Assembly (NCBI GenBank): GCA_016926135.1
Contig: JAFGPH010000121.1
Location: 1-8,034, forward strand
Reading direction: 5' to 3'
DNA: 8,034 bases
DNA from: Deltaproteobacteria bacterium
GTDB lineage: Bacteria; Desulfobacterota; DSM-4660; Desulfatiglandales; HGW-15
This document shows, piece after piece, positions 1-6,228 of this stretch. The notes below the pieces were generated by a model, which saw only the letters and a program-made list of their open reading frames with translations, did no database searches and had not been told where the DNA came from. Made by a program: the position numbers and the translations under genes. The first letter of the stretch is position 1. Every line of letters begins with the position of its first letter.

Positions 1-1158
1 TTCCGTGACCTTCGACACATCCTGCTTCTCGGCCATCATCTTGGTCACCCTGTTGAAATTCTTGGTGTCGCCCAGCATGATACAGCCGATGATCCGGTTC
101 TGATCGAGCACCAGTTTCTTATACACCTTCTGGTCTGCGACCACCCTGGATTCGAACTTGTTCTCCGCGTCGATCTCCCCGGCAGCGGCAAGATCGATCC
201 CAACCACCTTCAGGGTATTGGCCATGGTGGTTCCCTGGTAGGTCGCATCCCCGCCGGCCATGTTGATCCCGGCGATCTTCCCCTGATCCATGGCCGCGCC
301 CCAGATGCCGTAGGGCATGCCTTTAAACTCCGCAACGTCCCCGGCAGCGTAAATGTCCGGGTTGCTGGTGCGCAGGCGCTCATCCACCTTGATCCCCTTG
401 TCCGTTTCCAGCCCCAGGGGTTTGGCCAGGTCCATGGCAGGCCGCACACCGGCGGAGACGATCACCATCTCCCCGGGCAGGTTCTCGCCGCCTTCCAGCA
501 GCACACCCCTGACCCCGTCCTCTCCGATGATCTCCTGGGTCTTGGCCCCCAGGCGGAAGGAAAACCCCATGCCTTCCATGATCGCCTGGAGCCTCTTGCC
601 GCCGTCCACATCCAACTGCCTGGGAAGGAGTCGGGGAAAAAACTCTACCACCGTGACCTTCTTGCCCAGTTTACGAATGGCGTTGCCTGCCTCCAGCCCG
701 AGCAGACCGCCGCCGATGAGGATGACACGCTCCACACCCTTGGCCCATGCCGTTATCTCACGGGCATCCCGGATGGAGCGAAGGGCAAAAACACCCTTCT
801 TGTCGCCACCCTTGAAAGGCGGAATGAAGGAGCGGCTGCCGGCGGCGATGAGCAGGGTATCGTAAGGGATTGTTTCCCCCTTCTCCGTGCTCAGCGCCTT
901 ACGGCCGGGCTCCGTGCCGGCCACCCGGGTTTTGAGCCTCAAATCGATGCCCTGCTCCCTGTACCATGCATCCTTCTTGGCAAGCAGTCCCTCCTCCTGG
1001 AGATCGCCCGAGATGATCTCGGGCAATCTGACCCTGTAGTAAAAGGCCATATCCTCCTCGGTCACAATCGTAATCTTCCCGTCCCGATCCTGCTTTCGGA
1101 TGTGCTCGGCGGCCGTGGTGCCTGCCACCCCGTTTCCCACGATCAGATAATTCTTCAT
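1..1158 (-). CDS. FAD-dependent NAD(P)H oxidoreductase, NADH:rubredoxin reductase-like (C-terminus cut by window edge)
   Basis: The frame is open for 386 codons from ATG at 1158 to the window edge, so only the C-terminal end is missing. Seen: an N-terminal FAD dinucleotide fold (VGNGVAG, residues 7-13), a YYRVRLPE segment near residue 40, a second Rossmann fold for NAD(P)H (LIGGGLLGLEAG, about 147-158), PRQLDVDGG near 180, and the FAD-contacting DIYAAGDVAEF at about 268-278. From family knowledge, this order and the YYRxxLxE and RQLDxDGG segments resemble clostridial NADH:rubredoxin oxidoreductase and the N-terminal part of NirB; NADH:rubredoxin reductase is about 380 residues, so probably only a short tail is lost. 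The enzyme would be cytoplasmic and pass electrons from NAD(P)H to a small acceptor. A GAGGAGGTGGG ribosome binding site (1162-1172) fixes the start. The rubredoxin and ROO genes in this window make rubredoxin a reasonable acceptor, but that is inference; a generic NADH oxidase or nitrite-reductase-type role is possible. Confidence 0.85.
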   Translation of the reverse strand, partial: MKNYLIVGNGVAGTTAAEHIRKQDRDGKITIVTEEDMAFYYRVRLPEIISGDLQEEGLLAKKDAWYREQGIDLRLKTRVAGTEPGRKALSTEKGETIPYDTLLIAAGSRSFIPPFKGGDKKGVFALRSIRDAREITAWAKGVERVILIGGGLLGLEAGNAIRKLGKKVTVVEFFPRLLPRQLDVDGGKRLQAIMEGMGFSFRLGAKTQEIIGEDGVRGVLLEGGENLPGEMVIVSAGVRPAMDLAKPLGLETDKGIKVDERLRTSNPDIYAAGDVAEFKGMPYGIWGAAMDQGKIAGINMAGGDATYQGTTMANTLKVVGIDLAAAGEIDAENKFESRVVADQKVYKKLVLDQNRIIGCIMLGDTKNFNRVTKMMAEKQDVSKVTE

Positions 1159-1237
1159 GGACCCACCTCCTCATGAGATTTGCCTTTGTATTCTCCGATG
1201 TTTTGTCTGAGAGCACAAGACATCGCCATCCCCCGAA

Positions 1238-1266
1238 ATTCTTCTTGAAAACACTTGAAAAGTCAA
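1238..1266 (-). promoter_or_regulatory. Candidate sigma-70-like promoter for the flavoprotein gene
   Basis: Reading the minus strand, TTGACT (1266-1261) is followed after 17 bp by AAGAAT (1243-1238). The -35 matches the consensus at 5 of 6 positions and the -10 at 4 of 6. Transcription would begin near 1231, giving a leader of about 70 nt before ATG at 1158. The spacer contains the 10-bp tandem repeat CTTGAAAACA/CTTGAAAAGT (plus-strand reading, 1244-1263), which could be a regulator site. The weak -10 keeps confidence low. Confidence 0.3.
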
Positions 1267-1286
1267 CGCATATGGGCCGGCGGCTC

Positions 1287-1315
1287 TTGACTTCAGGGTA
1301 AGAGCCCACTATTTT
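1287..1315 (+). promoter_or_regulatory. Candidate sigma-70-like promoter for the toxin-antitoxin operon
   Basis: TTGACT (1287-1292) and TATTTT (1310-1315) are separated by 17 bp, with 5/6 and 4/6 consensus matches. It points at the antitoxin gene, whose ATG is about 175 nt beyond the expected start site, so the leader would be fairly long. Its -35 is part of the inverted repeat shared with the opposite candidate promoter. Confidence 0.35.
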
Positions 1316-1498
1316 GTATTTGTTAAACAGAAGATGAATATAGGTCGTCTCGTTTCGTATCTCACTTTAATACCTCATCTTTTTGCCGACTGCTGGCTGG
1401 GTCGCTTTCGCTTCAGCATTCCTTGTAGTAGGAGAAAGCAATACTCAGAGACATTCCTTTTCAAACTTTCGGCTCGCTCTTAGATTGGAGGGAAAACG

Positions 1499-1732
1499 AT
1501 GGCAAGGAGTCTTGACGAAATCTACGAGAATGCCTTGAGGCTTTCAGACGAATCCAAGGTCATATTGGCCGAGCGCATTGTCGAATACCTGGAGACGAAC
1601 GTGAACCCTGACCTGGAACGCCTTCATCTGGACACCGTCAAACGACGCAGAGATGAAATGAGAAAGGGGAACGTGGAACCTGTTGATGGGAAAGATGCTT
1701 CAGTATTGGCGCACAGGATCATCAATAGATGA
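1499..1732 (+). CDS. Addiction-module antitoxin (Unstab_antitox / TIGR02574-like)
   Basis: A 77-residue acidic protein. The N-terminal half, ARSLDEIYENALRLSDESK followed by LAERIVEYLE, has the pattern of the short 'addiction module component' antitoxins (Pfam Unstab_antitox), which are about 70-80 residues long and are encoded just upstream of ParE/RelE toxins. The family's usual ending, a G-x-VEPVDG-type segment, is present at about residues 57-63 (GNVEPVD). These proteins bind and neutralise the toxin and usually repress their own operon. A GGAGGG ribosome binding site lies 6 nt before the ATG. The stop codon overlaps the toxin start in an ATGA arrangement (1729-1732), typical of coupled antitoxin-toxin translation. 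Family assignment is by pattern, not by search. Because the partner toxin is interrupted, this antitoxin may now have no local target. Confidence 0.8.
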   Translation: MARSLDEIYENALRLSDESKVILAERIVEYLETNVNPDLERLHLDTVKRRRDEMRKGNVEPVDGKDASVLAHRIINR

Positions 1733-2028
1733 AGCACTCCTTCCATCCTGAGGCACTCGAGGAATACCTTGGTGCCGTGTCCTATTATGCAGACATTAGC
1801 ACCCGATTGGCCGAGTCCTTTCTCAGAGCCTTCAAAACCGGCATAAACGACATCCTCGACTATCCTCAAGCTTATCAGATTGTGGAAGAAGACGTACGGC
1901 GTCATCTTGTCAAACGCTTTCCATTCGGCATCTACTACTGTGTTGAGGGAGAACTCATAATGATTTAAGCGGTCATGCACATGAGTCGTCACCCGGATTA
2001 CTGGAAGAGTCGAATCAAACCGAGATAG
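1729..2028 (+). pseudogene. ParE/RelE-family toxin interrupted by an in-frame TAA (nonsense mutation)
   Basis: The intact part (79 residues, 1729-1968) is a clear ParE/RelE toxin body: FHPEALEEYLGAVSYYAD, a helical middle, then VRRHLVKRFPFGIYY and EGELIMI. Translation stops at TAA 1966-1968. Reading on in the same frame without any shift gives AVMHMSRHPDYWKSRI and a TAG at 2026-2028, which is the expected family ending (commonly ILAVMHxSRxPxYW). Including the stopped position, the product would be 99 residues, the normal family length. A single base change (for example TTA Leu or TAT/TAC Tyr to TAA) explains the loss. The missing end is the last beta strand and the tail that carry conserved residues in this superfamily, so the toxin is probably inactive. 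A Cys follows IYY where an Arg is usual, a second possible one-base change. Sequencing error is the alternative. Confidence 0.8.
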
Positions 2029-2067
2029 AAGTTCGGTGTAACAGAAATTCCTTTTGGCAGGTGAAAG

Positions 2068-2499
2068 ATGAAGATCGTCTCGTTGGCCATAAGCAAGAAA
2101 AAGGGAACCCGCAAGATCCGGGTGGAAGAAGCCACCGTACTGGCGGATCACGGCATCGAAGGGGATGCGCATGCCGGGCCGTGGCACCGCCAGGTGAGTT
2201 TTCTCGCATCGGAGAGCATCGAACATGCCCGGGAGAAAGGTCTGAATGTGACCTTCGGGGATTTCGCGGAAAACATCGCCACCGCGGGTATCGACTGGCT
2301 GAAGGTTCCTGTAGGCACCCGGGTGGAGCTGGGAGACTCGGCCCTGGTGGAGATCACGCAGATCGGAAAGGAATGCCACAACCGGTGTGCCATCTACTAT
2401 CTAGCCGGGGATTGCATCATGCCGAGGGAAGGCATCTTTGCCAGGGTCCTCAAGGGAGGCAAGATCCGGTGCGGCGATGACATCCGTTTGCCGGGGTAG
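2068..2499 (+). CDS. MOSC-domain protein (molybdenum-cofactor sulfurase C-terminal-like)
   Basis: A 143-residue stand-alone MOSC domain. Recognisable segments are GIEGDAHAG with RQVS (about residues 29-44), GDFAENI (64-70), the cysteine segment ITQIGKECHNRC (96-107) and PREGIFARVLKGGKIRCGDDI at the C-terminus. Cys103 in GKECH is the likely conserved cysteine of the fold; Cys107, Cys116 and Cys135 are also present. MOSC domains carry sulfur or bind metal-cofactor intermediates; stand-alone forms of this length are common in anaerobic bacteria and often sit beside molybdopterin genes, but no such neighbour lies in this window. An AGGTG ribosome binding site precedes the ATG. The gene begins 39 nt after the ancestral toxin stop, so it may be read from the toxin-antitoxin promoter. 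The substrate is unknown. Confidence 0.85.
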   Translation: MKIVSLAISKKKGTRKIRVEEATVLADHGIEGDAHAGPWHRQVSFLASESIEHAREKGLNVTFGDFAENIATAGIDWLKVPVGTRVELGDSALVEITQIGKECHNRCAIYYLAGDCIMPREGIFARVLKGGKIRCGDDIRLPG

Positions 2500-2581
2500 C
2501 CGGCCAACCCGGATTCGTGTGGGTAAATCATGCGTGGGGCTCCTCGGCCGTGCTCCCTTTCGGGACCATCGGGAAGTTTCA

Positions 2582-2610
2582 TTGACAGACCTGCCTCAAT
2601 TGGCTATACC
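2582..2610 (+). promoter_or_regulatory. Sigma-70-like promoter for the tartrate/D-malate dehydrogenase gene
   Basis: A perfect TTGACA (2582-2587), a 17-bp spacer and TATACC (2605-2610, 4/6) lie in the 237-bp gap after the MOSC gene. Transcription would start near 2617, giving a leader of about 120 nt before the TTG start at 2737. This is the best promoter match in the window and suggests the dehydrogenase is transcribed separately from the MOSC gene. Confidence 0.55.
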
Positions 2611-2646
2611 CCGTCCAGTAAATCACGTTCCTGAGTTCACTCGGAG

Positions 2647-2660
2647 AACCGTGGCCGGTT
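2647..2660 (+). promoter_or_regulatory. Small inverted repeat in the dehydrogenase leader (possible operator or hairpin)
   Basis: AACCG-tggc-CGGTT has perfect 5-bp arms around a 4-nt centre. It sits about 30 nt past the predicted transcription start, where a repressor site or small leader hairpin would be plausible. A 5-bp repeat can occur by chance, so this is only a pointer. Confidence 0.2.
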
Positions 2661-2721
2661 GGGACCCGTTCATGCAAAGAACTGTGCGGCATCAGGTGCC
2701 CGGCCTCAGGTTCGTCACAAA

Positions 2722-2728
2722 AGGAGGT
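2722..2728 (+). promoter_or_regulatory. Ribosome binding site that sets a TTG start
   Basis: AGGAGGT lies 8 nt before TTG at 2737-2739. An ATG 78 nt further upstream in the same frame (2659) has no comparable site and would add 26 residues without similarity to the family, so the TTG is chosen as the start. Confidence 0.75.
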
Positions 2729-2736
2729 ACCTGGGA

Positions 2737-3819
2737 TTGGCAAAGCAACCGAAAAGCAGACGGGTTCACAAGATTGCGGTGATTATGGGGGACGGCATCG
2801 GCAAGGAGGTCGTGCCGGAGGGCATGCGGGTGCTGGACGCCGTGAGCAGGCGGTTCGGGTTTCGATTCGAGTGGGAATTCTTCCCCTGGGGCTGCGAGTA
2901 CTATGCCGAAAAGGGGGAGATGATGCCGGGAAACGGCTTGGAGATCCTCCGCGGCTTCGAGGCCATTTTCTTCGGCGCCGTAGGATACCCCGGTGTGCCG
3001 GACGACGTCTCCGTCTGGGGACTGCTCCTTCCCATTCGAAAAGGCTTCCGGCAGTACGTGAACCTCAGACCGGTCAAGATGTTCAAGGGCATCCCCTGCC
3101 CGCTCCGGGACCGGAAACCGGAAGAGATCGACTTCTACGTGGTGCGGGAGAACAACGAAGGGGAGTACACCAGCATAGGCGGAACCCTTTACGCCGGAAC
3201 CGACCAGGAAACGGCCGTGCAGGAATGCCTCTTTACCCGGAAAGGCGTGGAGAGGGTGATGCGGTTTGCCTTTGAGCTGGCCATGAAGCGCAAAAAACAC
3301 CTCACCTCCGCCACCAAGTCGAATGCCATGATCCACACCATGACCTTCTGGGACCGGGTCATGAAAGAGGTCTCCCGGGAGTATCCCAGGGTCAAAACCA
3401 ACCCGGTTCATGTGGATGCGCTTTCGGCCCTGTGTGTCCTTCACCCGGAGAGGCTGGACGTGATCGTTGCGAGCAATCTCTTCGGCGACATCCTCTCGGA
3501 CCTCGGTGCAGCCGTGGCCGGCAGCCTGGGCATCGCGCCCTCGGCCAACCTGAACCCGGAACGGGACTACCCGTCCATGTTCGAGCCCGTGCACGGCTCC
3601 GCCCCCGACATTGCCGGCAAGGGCATTGCCAACCCCATCGGCCAGATCCTTTCAGGCGCCATGATGCTGGAGCATCTGGGCCGCTCTGAAGCGGCAAAGG
3701 TGGTGGAAGGGGCAGTGGAGAAGGTGCTTGCAAAAGGCAACCTGAGGACTCCAGACTTGGGCGGAAAGGCCTCCACCCGGGCCCTGGGGGAGGCGATTGC
3801 CCGCATGGTCGGCCGCTAG
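2737..3819 (+). CDS. Tartrate/D-malate dehydrogenase-like decarboxylating dehydrogenase (IDH/IPMDH superfamily)
   Basis: A 360-residue NAD-dependent, metal-dependent beta-hydroxyacid oxidative decarboxylase. With TTG as residue 1: GDGIGKEV at 18-25, WGLLLPIR at 94-101 (typical of tartrate and D-malate dehydrogenases rather than LeuB or Icd), substrate-binding arginines 101, 111 (NLRPV) and 137 (VREN), catalytic Tyr144 (EGEYTSIGG) and Lys194 (TKSNAM), metal-binding Asp227 (HVDA), Asp251 and Asp255 (FGDILSD), and the cofactor loop EPVHGSAPDIAGKGIANP (283-300). All key residues are present and the length matches the family. Known family reactions include tartrate to oxaloglycolate or glycerate, and D-malate to pyruvate and CO2. 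The exact substrate cannot be read from the sequence; isopropylmalate is less likely, and no leu genes flank it. It has its own promoter and meets the nitroreductase gene tail to tail with a 4-bp overlap. Confidence 0.88.
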   Translation: MAKQPKSRRVHKIAVIMGDGIGKEVVPEGMRVLDAVSRRFGFRFEWEFFPWGCEYYAEKGEMMPGNGLEILRGFEAIFFGAVGYPGVPDDVSVWGLLLPIRKGFRQYVNLRPVKMFKGIPCPLRDRKPEEIDFYVVRENNEGEYTSIGGTLYAGTDQETAVQECLFTRKGVERVMRFAFELAMKRKKHLTSATKSNAMIHTMTFWDRVMKEVSREYPRVKTNPVHVDALSALCVLHPERLDVIVASNLFGDILSDLGAAVAGSLGIAPSANLNPERDYPSMFEPVHGSAPDIAGKGIANPIGQILSGAMMLEHLGRSEAAKVVEGAVEKVLAKGNLRTPDLGGKASTRALGEAIARMVGR

Positions 3820-4451
3820 TCGAACCTCACCACGATCTCCTCGAACGACTTCCTCCACTTGGGCGGGCCGAGTTTCTTCTTCTCGTCGAAATAGCCTACC
3901 GCCAGGAGCAGGGGAACCCAGTAGTTCTGCGGGATCCTGAATTCCTTTCGAACCCCCTCATGGTCAAAACCGTCCATGGGGTGGGATTCCAGCCCCAGAC
4001 GCTTGGCCGCATACATGAGAGACATGGCGAAAAATCCCGTGTTCTTGCACGCAAAGGCCTGCTGCTTTTCTTCCGTGGCGCCGTAGAGACCCTGCCACGT
4101 GTTGATCAGCCCGTCGTACTGGTCCTCCGCCCGGGTGCCGGCTTTGACCATTTCCCTGAAATTCTTTTCCGCAAAGGGATGCCCCTTCTTCCATCCGTCC
4201 CGGTCCGCCAGCACGATGAACACCACCGGGGCCTCCGTCACCTTGGGCTGGTCGAAGGCCTGTTTCCTGAGACGCATTTTCTCGTCCGGATTTCTCAGAA
4301 TCATCAGGCTCCATGGCTGAAGATTAAAGCTGGACGGGGCCTTTGCAGCCATCCCGATCATCTCGCGGATCAGTTCATCCGATACGGCTTTCTGCGGGTC
4401 AAAAAAATTGACCGCCCGCCGTTGATTCACCACATCTTTGAAGTCCATCAT
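3816..4451 (-). CDS. Nitroreductase-family FMN oxidoreductase
   Basis: A 211-residue nitroreductase-fold protein. The FMN-binding features are NQRRAVNFFDP near the N-terminus (about residues 9-19), APSSFNLQPW (about 38-47), a middle region with Trp and Tyr residues, HPMDGFD and the late LLLAVGYFDE. Members are cytoplasmic NAD(P)H-dependent enzymes, usually homodimers, acting on nitroaromatics, quinones or unknown physiological substrates. The start is one of two adjacent ATGs (4451 or 4448); AGGAGG at 4457-4462 lies 5 or 8 nt upstream, so the true start could be one codon shorter. It follows zwf by 28 nt on the same strand and is probably the last gene of that operon, where G6PDH-derived NADPH could serve as reductant (inference). 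Its TAG overlaps the stop of the convergent dehydrogenase gene in CTAG, and no terminator separates the two. Confidence 0.87.
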   Translation of the reverse strand: MMDFKDVVNQRRAVNFFDPQKAVSDELIREMIGMAAKAPSSFNLQPWSLMILRNPDEKMRLRKQAFDQPKVTEAPVVFIVLADRDGWKKGHPFAEKNFREMVKAGTRAEDQYDGLINTWQGLYGATEEKQQAFACKNTGFFAMSLMYAAKRLGLESHPMDGFDHEGVRKEFRIPQNYWVPLLLAVGYFDEKKKLGPPKWRKSFEEIVVRFD

Positions 4452-4479
4452 CCTTGCCTCCTTCTTTTTCAGCAACCTC

Positions 4480-6027
4480 CTAGAGATCTTCGGCCGCACC
4501 CGGCCCCCAACCCCCGGCTTCATAAGGGTGGAGCATCTCGGGCCTGTTGCTGCACGTCTCGCACTCCGTCAGAATGGGGGTCAGGAAGGACCAGCACAGC
4601 TCCACCCCATCCTGCCTCCAGAAGAGCATGTGATCGCCCAGCATGCAGTCCAGGAGCACCTTCTCGTAGGCATCCAGTACGGCTCCCCCGAGGTCTTCGG
4701 GATAGTGGAAATCCATGGTCACGGACCGGAGGGAGACCCTGGCGCCCGGCCTCTTGGTCTGGAAGCTGAGCGAGATGTTCTCATCCGGATGAATGCCCAG
4801 GATCAGGCGATTGGGCCGGATCTCCTCCTGCAGGGTCCTGCGGAACAGGGAGTGGGGGACCTGCCTGAAGTGGATCACGATTTCCGTCGACTTCCGGGCC
4901 AGCCTTTTGCCCGACATGAGAAAAAAGGGGACCCCCTGCCAGCGCCAGTTGTCCACAAAAACCTTCATCCGGGCAAAAGTAGGCGTGAGGCTGTCAGGCC
5001 TGACACCCGGCTCCTGCCTGTAGCCCCGGACCCGCTCTCCGTTCACCGTGCCTTCCCCATACTGCCCCAGCACCAGCGAGTTCTGGAGATCGTCCACGGG
5101 AAAGGGTCTCAGGCTTCGATACACCTTCGCCTTCTCGTCCAGGACCCGATCCGCCTCGAACAGCGAAGGAGGTTCCATGGCCACAAGGGCCAGAAGCTGC
5201 ATCATGTGGTTCTGGAACATGTCCCGCAGCACGCCCGCCTGTTCATAGTATCCTGCCCGATGTTCCACACCGAGGGTCTCCGCGGCCGTGATGTCCACGT
5301 GATCCACGAAACCCCGGTTCCAGAGCGGCTCGAATATGGAATTGGCGAAACGCAGCATCAGGATGTTCTGGACCGTCTCTTTGGCCAGGTAGTGATCGAT
5401 CCGGAAGATCTGATCCTCCCGGAAGTTTTCGTGCAGCGTCCGATCCAGTTCCGTCGCGGTCTTCAGGTCGCGCCCGAAGGGCTTTTCCACTACGATTCGA
5501 GACCACCCGTTTTTCGATTCCCCCTCCGACGACAGTCCCGCACCTCCCAGTCCCCCGGAGACCCCCGCATACAGGGACGGGGGGATGGCCAGATAGAAGA
5601 TCCGGTTCCCCCCGGTGCCGCGTCGCGCATCCAGATCCTTCAGAAACCGGGCCAGTTCCGCGTACGCTTCCGGTGCGTCGTATTCGATGGGGAAGTAGAA
5701 AAGATGTGCCGCAAAAGCAGTCCCCGCCTCGGGCTCCGGGCCGCCCCGCCGGGCGAGTGCCTCGAGCATGAGTTCCCGGAAGGAACGGTTCTCCAACTTG
5801 GTTCGGCCGGTTCCCACGATCGAAAAGGGCTTCGGCATACCCCCGTTCACGTAGAGGTCGAAGAGGGCGGGAAGCAGCTTGCGGGTGGTGAGATCCCCGG
5901 ATGCCCCCACGATCACGATCGTGCAGGGTTCGGGCGGTTGATCCGGAAGCCAACCCGGGCCTTGAAGTCCCAGTTCCCTGGCGATTCCCCGGGTGACGGT
6001 CTCCAGGATCCGGTTGTGCTCCTTCAT
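4480..6027 (-). CDS. zwf: Glucose-6-phosphate 1-dehydrogenase
   Basis: A 515-residue protein with the complete G6PDH plan. The nucleotide fold [19 protein letters not shown] is at about residues 38-56, EKPFGRDL at 181-188, the active-site segment [13 protein letters not shown] at 209-221, [10 protein letters not shown] at 237-246, and QNHMMQLL (His274, the likely catalytic base) at 272-279; the C-terminus ends in a [12 protein letters not shown] tail. It oxidises glucose 6-phosphate to 6-phosphogluconolactone with NADP or NAD, the entry to the oxidative pentose phosphate pathway. The family signature DHYLGK reads DHYLAK here. About 35 residues precede the nucleotide fold, somewhat longer than usual. 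ATG 6027 lies 3 nt after the ferredoxin stop, and its GGAGGAG ribosome binding site lies inside the last ferredoxin codons, which suggests coupled translation. No 6-phosphogluconolactonase or 6-phosphogluconate dehydrogenase gene lies nearby. Confidence 0.95.
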   Translation of the reverse strand: MKEHNRILETVTRGIARELGLQGPGWLPDQPPEPCTIVIVGASGDLTTRKLLPALFDLYVNGGMPKPFSIVGTGRTKLENRSFRELMLEALARRGGPEPEAGTAFAAHLFYFPIEYDAPEAYAELARFLKDLDARRGTGGNRIFYLAIPPSLYAGVSGGLGGAGLSSEGESKNGWSRIVVEKPFGRDLKTATELDRTLHENFREDQIFRIDHYLAKETVQNILMLRFANSIFEPLWNRGFVDHVDITAAETLGVEHRAGYYEQAGVLRDMFQNHMMQLLALVAMEPPSLFEADRVLDEKAKVYRSLRPFPVDDLQNSLVLGQYGEGTVNGERVRGYRQEPGVRPDSLTPTFARMKVFVDNWRWQGVPFFLMSGKRLARKSTEIVIHFRQVPHSLFRRTLQEEIRPNRLILGIHPDENISLSFQTKRPGARVSLRSVTMDFHYPEDLGGAVLDAYEKVLLDCMLGDHMLFWRQDGVELCWSFLTPILTECETCSNRPEMLHPYEAGGWGPGAAEDL

Positions 6028-6030
6028 GAA

Positions 6031-6228
6031 TCAGGACTCCTCCCACTGTATGCAGCGGGACGGGCACATGGCCATGGCGAGTTCGATCTCTTCGGTTGGA
6101 TAATGGCCCAGATCCCGAACCTCGATCAGCCCGGTTTCCCGGTTCCGCTGAAATACGTCGGGACACAGGCTCAGGCAGGATTCGCAGTCGGTGCACCCGG
6201 AGAGGTCAATGAGTGGCACCTTACCCAT
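6031..6228 (-). CDS. Small [4Fe-4S] ferredoxin (D. africanus FdI / D. gigas-like)
   Basis: A 65-residue acidic electron carrier. Cysteines 12, 15 and 18 (CTDCESC) with Cys55 in a CP pair near the C-terminus match the ligands of a single [4Fe-4S] cluster. Two more cysteines remain: Cys22 in LCPD and Cys59 in CPSRC. From family knowledge, D. africanus ferredoxin I ends in a very similar CPxxCIxWE tail, and D. gigas ferredoxin has a cysteine at the position of Cys22 that forms a disulfide or enables cluster conversion. Two spare cysteines are too few for a second ordinary [4Fe-4S] cluster. The start codon overlaps the end of the cysteine-rich gene by 8 nt, and the stop is 3 nt from zwf, so the gene is embedded in the operon. 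The redox partner is unknown. Confidence 0.9.
   Translation of the reverse strand: MGKVPLIDLSGCTDCESCLSLCPDVFQRNRETGLIEVRDLGHYPTEEIELAMAMCPSRCIQWEES

Larger units (their letters stand above)
1159..1498. other. 340-bp intergenic region between the flavoprotein and the toxin-antitoxin module
   Basis: No convincing gene is present on either strand; the longest frames here are short and lack sensible starts. The stretch is visibly more A/T-rich than the genes to its right. It holds candidate outward-facing promoters (listed separately), a perfect 7-bp inverted repeat AAGTCAA...TTGACTT (1260-1266 and 1287-1293), and a 10-bp near-perfect tandem repeat CTTGAAAACA/CTTGAAAAGT (1244-1263). The last 170 bp before the antitoxin (about 1320-1486) show no structure I can name. 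Confidence 0.6.

Noticed and set aside
1366..1498. Possible short gene or remnant on the minus strand of the intergenic region
   Set aside because: Frames are short, are broken by stops and show no recognisable motif or ribosome binding site.
2491..2512. CCGGG...CCCGG repeat at the end of the MOSC gene as a terminator
   Set aside because: The stem is only 5 bp, it overlaps the stop codon and no T-run follows; too weak to call.
2659..2736. Upstream ATG extending the dehydrogenase by 26 residues
   Set aside because: It has no good ribosome binding site and adds residues outside the family; TTG 2737 has AGGAGGT at 8 nt and gives the usual length of 360.
2692..3594. A 300-codon minus-strand open frame opposite the dehydrogenase
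   Set aside because: It is a shadow of the dehydrogenase gene, whose catalytic residues are all present on the plus strand; its own translation has no recognisable domain.
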